In this document: piece by piece, positions 59,965 to 64,000 of the stretch
How the letters are laid out: each line of letters starts with the position of its first letter
Numbering within the stretch: position 1 is the first letter of the stretch
Source: Sarcomyxa edulis
Lineage: Eukaryota; Basidiomycota; Agaricomycetes; Agaricales; Mycenaceae
Direction of reading: 5' to 3'
NCBI GenBank assembly: GCA_009761415.1
Contig: QUOL01000011.1
Span: 1,172,291-1,236,290 of the forward strand
DNA: 64,000 nucleotides
Position numbers and translations under genes: made by a program
Notes under the pieces: model-generated
Told to the model about the DNA's origin: nothing
The model's input: only the letters and a program-made list of their open reading frames with translations
The model's database searches: none

Positions 59965-61075
59965 CTAACTACAGAGATATTGGTGATATTACCACAAACG
60001 ACTTGCTTTTCGAATGTCCGGACACTGAAAGACACCAAGTACCCGCGACTTGACGGTTTCTCCCCGAAAGCGGCCTCTTCATCCACTCACAAAACGCTAA
60101 CCCGCCTTCGGTCACGTCTCAGAACGTTTTGGAATACCTGAAATCACACACGAACAACTTCTCCGAAGGAAATCTACCGCCAGAACCCAATTCCCTATCG
60201 TCGTTTCACCTGACCGAAAGCCCAATGTACTCGATCACCTCTCCGCAGCCCCCTAGATCCTTCGGACAGATCCCAAATCGTTTCAGCAGGCTCCCTTTCA
60301 TCTCTAGAAGACCTCATCGAGAGATACTTCACCGACAAAACATTGCCACCAGTCGACATACCGCCAACGTGATGCTTGCTGCCCTGAGCTGTTCTTCCTA
60401 TCAAATCGGACATATTCCCTTTACATTGCAATCTCAATTCACACCTTTCCATGCATCTGGACGCCTCGTTAAGGCCTCCGTTCACCCTGACCAAGTGGTG
60501 CTACGGAATATGCTTCCCTCTGTGTTTATCACATGACACAGCACTTGTAAGCGAGGTATCGCCCGCTAAAGACACTACAGGTCTCCGCCTAGCAACCCAC
60601 ATCAAATTCACTCTTCTCGGACAACTTTGGCCGTCGCATCTTGGAAAAATCTATCGGAAGCTCCCTATCATCCTGCTCACTCGGACATGTTTCATCCCTT
60701 CACAAATTCACCTTGCAACACTTTCAGAAAACACCTCAGGCCTTAACCTTTCACACTGAGCGAGGTTCGGACACATCAAAATCAATACCGGATCTGTTTC
60801 ATCATTACAGATCTCGGGGACCTTGGGATGACACTCGGGTGAAGAATTAGGCAAGGACAGGGAAGGAATTCATATATAAAGTAGGATAGGACATGGAGAA
60901 CGGGAGATAGAACAAGTGTGGACAAGAACCATAGAGACATACCCAAATCGACCACCCACCCAGTCACTCTCTATAGGAATTCTATCTCTTTCTCATACTC
61001 CTGAAACCGAGACCAAGAACGATTACAGGAGTCGGTCAAACAAGAAGAAAAGGACTCGATTCAGTCGGCAGTACC
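59965..61075. other. Degenerate region downstream of the pseudogene
   Basis: Possibly decayed coding remains (plus-strand frame 60129-60536 is Ser/Pro-rich) but no recognisable segment. Confidence 0.35.
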
Positions 61076-61079
61076 ACTC

Positions 61080-61400
61080 TCGGACGAAGGAAGCTCTCCG
61101 AAACTAGTTCAGAGCTGTCCGAAACCCTCGATAGCTCTCCGAAGACATTTTATAGCTATACAAAGCATCGGTCAGCTCCCCGAAAGCTGTCCGAGGCCTT
61201 TGTTGGTTCTCCAAGAACGAACTTATAGCTGTCCGAAGCCATCGATAGCTCTCCGAAGACGTTTTATAGCTGACCAAAGCATCGGTCAGCTCTCCGATAG
61301 CTGTCCGAGGCCTTTGTTGGCTGTCCGGAAACAAACCTATAGCTGTCCGAAGCCTCTATTGGCCCACCGAGAACGAACCTATAGCAGTCCGAAGCTTTCC
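61080..61400 (+). repeat. AGCTGTCCGAAGCC minisatellite with about 117-bp higher-order period
   Basis: AGCTCTCCGAAGAC-TTTTATAGCT recurs at 61132 and 61249, with TAGCTGTCCGA(A/G)GCC words about every 20-30 bases. Confidence 0.7.
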
Positions 61401-62606
61401 TTACACCTCATCATCTCATATCCACCTCGCCACCGTTTTACACACACATTATTCAAATACAAGTCACTGGGCATTAGGATTTCTCGCTACGTAAAATCCC
61501 CTCCGAGAAAACGTCACCTTACCCCCCTAGAGGCGAACTACAGTTAGGAGTCTAGCACATCTACTCCTAGCGCCGCAGTCCTCACCACACCCAATGTCTC
61601 AATGTTCACATCACCACTGCAGTCCATGGCCCGCAATGGAGCGCCGTTCATATGGCGCTCTGTACACACTCACTGCCTGGAAGGTATAAAGCAGTTGGCG
61701 TCTTGGACGCCCATATTGCGGCCCGTGGATATCCGGATAGACGAACGCATATGGCTTATATGGAGCCATGGTGGTAATATATAGTCTAATAGTCCTGGCT
61801 GTAGCCAGTGGAAATTATTCATTAAGCATGGCTGTAGCCAACCCTGTGGCTGTGCACACTTCCAAGAGGTCCAGCACCCGATTTTCCCTCAGCTTTGTCA
61901 GCCAAAGTCCGGGACCTCTACCCAGGCCTTACACATGTACAAATAGAAGACCATGAATATAATAATAATAATATTCGGGCAGGTAGGCTTCCTGTACAAA
62001 ATGAATTCTATTAATGGCTCTTCTTTGTTGGCTCGTTCCGATCGGATCCAGCTAGCCACGCCGCCGATTTGGACCTCTGGCTAAGTCTGACTTGGCCAGC
62101 CAGCGCTCAATCTCCCTAGTCTGTCTGGGACAGAATGTAGCGGATGGGCTCTGCTCGGGGTCTCATAATAGCATTCAAATCCATCTCGGGCAACCCTGAC
62201 TTGGCCAAACCTCAGAAACTATCCATTGGCTAGGTTTGGGGAAGGGGATAGCAGTCGGTCCAATATGCAATAGATTTGTGGCATTTGTGGCGCACTGGCT
62301 AAGTTGGACTTGGCCAAGCATCAAAATCTAGTCTCTGGCTAACTTTTATGGCATTAGATCTACGCCAATAATGATAGCCCTTCTTCGGCACATTCCGATC
62401 GGATTCAGCTAGCCACGCCGCCGATTTGGGCCTCTGGCTAAGTCTGGGTTGGCTGTCAGCTCCGAGATTTCCGTGGTGAGTAAAGAGCACTATGCTGAAA
62501 ATATTCTAAGTCCAAATTTTCGATCCTCGCACTAAGTCTTTCTGTTATTCCTCTCCGTTCAATGATATAGCATGCATACGATGTTATATAGATATATACA
62601 AGTGCT
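61401..62606. repeat. Gene-free region with TGGCTA-type duplicated blocks
   Basis: A block with CAGCTAGCCACGCCGCCGAT occurs at about 62036-62095 and again at 62397-62455, with related CTGGCTAAGT-TGACTTGGCC copies between. A TAATAATAATAA stretch lies near 61958. Confidence 0.5.
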
Positions 62607-64000
62607 TTACATCAATTTTCGAACCTTCCAAGCAAGGATACCCTGAAGCACCCAACCTACATCAATGACAGCCTCTTCCCAATCAAGAACAGGGCCTGTG
62701 ACCTTCACCCCGTCGACTTTGCCCTGGACCGAACATCCCCACCAATAAAGGCAGGCAACAACCCCAAGGAATCCGTTGGCTCCAGGACAGTCCAGCGTAT
62801 CCCACTCGTCACCATACTCCTCCACCTCCGAAGGCCAGTCAGATGAGTTGTTGAGGCGACACCATTTCGGCTGTAACGAGATCCACCATGCACGCCATGT
62901 CTTTCCAAACGAGATTGTATCAGTGACTAACGTCGACGCACCACTGCGGCCCCGTCCATCCACGATCCAAACTGTAAGTTGTGCCGGTCTTCCAACTTTC
63001 GGGAATCCGCGTTTTCCGTTCTTGAACCCGTTGCAAACTTCGAGACTAATAAGTAGGCTCAATAGCCCGCGGAAGGGTTTCCCCAGATCGTTGACCATCA
63101 ATAGCGCTACCGGCAGCTTCAGCCAATTAGGTGCATTATCGGGTACCTCGGTGTCGATATCTTCCCCAGCAGAATTTTGTCGCGACTGTCGAGATGTGGC
63201 CTGCTACTGGAGGGCGGGTTGCGAACATCCTCGCCAGGGGAAGATGATGTTTCACCGTCGACGGCGGTGGAATCACTGACGTTCGGAGGGGGGCGCTGAC
63301 ACCATCACTGGCAGGAGCATTTTCGACGTTGGGAGCAGAAGATACCTCGGCATCTGAGGTTTCAGGGTCGATAGTCGTGCCAGAGTCCACCCCAAAGTTG
63401 CGAACATCAGATGGTGGAGGGGTTTCAGAACTGAGGGATGAATGATTTCCAATTTCTACACGAGGGTCGCGAACACCAGGACGAGAGTTGGAGAGCCAGG
63501 GACTGCATGATTGCCAGAGGCAAGACGAGGGATGCGAACGTCGGAAGAAGCGGGCTCGTCAATGGGCGCGGATGCACGGGTTCCACGGGTCGAACAAGAG
63601 GTGCGAACATCAGGAGAGGGGCTCCTTGACGTCGTCTGAATGCCTTCAGCGCCTGTATCCACGTCCATACCTGTGACATCTATTCCTCCCACTACAGTCT
63701 CAACCTCGCCCTGCGACCGATCGCCGTTGTTGTGCGGTCCACCCATAGTATCCACTGGCTCGCCCATCTCGTCTCTTGGTTTTCAGGTGTGTCCCCGTCG
63801 TTCAGTAACATCGCGTCGTCTCCGTTCGCGCCTGAGCCCATCTCTTCCCCATCTTCCATGGATTGTGGGTTCTTCGAGCCCCGTGTAGACCGCCTTAACG
63901 GTTCTATCGGTGCAGTTGCTTGCTTCCTCCTTGGCTTTGGCCTTGGCGGCGCAGCGTCTTCCGAGACGTTTCTTTGCCAGATATAATGTCGGCAGCGTGC
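62607..64000 (-). pseudogene. C-terminal part of a Trp-rich multicopy basidiomycete protein, frame-broken, running off the right edge
   Basis: The last frame (stop at 62607, open to about 63101) has KTWRAWWISLQPKWCRLNN, GANGFLGVVACLYWWG and WEEAVIDVGWVLQGI. This W-rich end is familiar from abundant hypothetical proteins of Agaricomycetes of unknown function. Upstream frames carry repeated (S/P)-DVR-x3 motifs (PSPDVRTSCSTRG, SSDVRIPRLASGNH, SDVRNFGVDSG), Pro/Ser-rich linkers and a basic PRPKPRRKQ region, but they lie in three different frames (changes near 63470 and 63760). Either short introns or frameshifts separate them; I favour a decayed gene. The N-terminus is outside the window. Confidence 0.45.

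Overview
The window is nuclear DNA of a filamentous basidiomycete, most likely an Agaricomycete. The evidence is dense short spliceosomal introns (about 45-75 nt, GTRNGT...YAG), TTAGGG telomere-type repeats, and protein families typical of mushroom-forming fungi. I cannot assign a genus. Coding frames were checked by requiring every proposed exon chain to stay in phase from start to stop.

Region 1 (1-20.4 kb). A cassette of three tandem copies of a 5.0-5.2 kb unit (starting near 5.8, 10.8 and 16.0 kb) carries an unrecognised gene family of 482-489 aa. All three genes are intact and share intron phases, but they differ by whole exons. The array is bracketed by minus-strand secreted proteins built from duplicated beta-sandwich domains (1-1534 and 18898-20432), with a third at 26991-28505. 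A medium-chain dehydrogenase/enoyl reductase gene (3640-4950) sits just left of the array.

Region 2 (20.4-37 kb). Ordinary, gene-poor chromosome. It holds a Gln/Pro-rich protein gene with an 18-nt micro-exon (21967-23258), a spliced unknown (about 24.66-25.05 kb), a membrane-protein fragment near 28.9 kb and a gene for a nuclear-type protein with a GATA-like zinc finger (33904-37055). Long stretches, notably 29.2-33.9 kb, show no convincing gene.

Region 3 (37.7-41.6 kb). Retroelement debris: a gag-like zinc-knuckle gene broken by frame changes, directly abutting an LTR-like 381-bp sequence, and a minus-strand SR-rich ORF ending near that LTR.

Region 4 (41.6-55.6 kb). A subtelomere-like block: three copies of a 1107-bp repeat with palindromes, iterons and TTAGGG-type motifs; four copies of a 287-bp repeat with a strong hairpin, decaying into diverged copies; about eleven copies of an approximately 110-bp hairpin satellite; a large zinc-finger/RecQ-like helicase gene (about 48127-53813); eight perfect TTAGGG repeats; then the 3' end of a Penelope-like (Coprina-type) reverse transcriptase in the orientation expected for an element primed from a telomeric G-overhang. 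Together these resemble fungal telomere-linked helicase ends, although the sequence continues for another 8 kb, so the end is now internal.

Region 5 (55.6-64 kb). AT-rich repeat territory: several tRNA-derived SINE-like elements, minisatellites, a frameshifted pseudogene of a multicopy basidiomycete family, and the C-terminal part of a Trp-rich multicopy protein gene running off the right edge.
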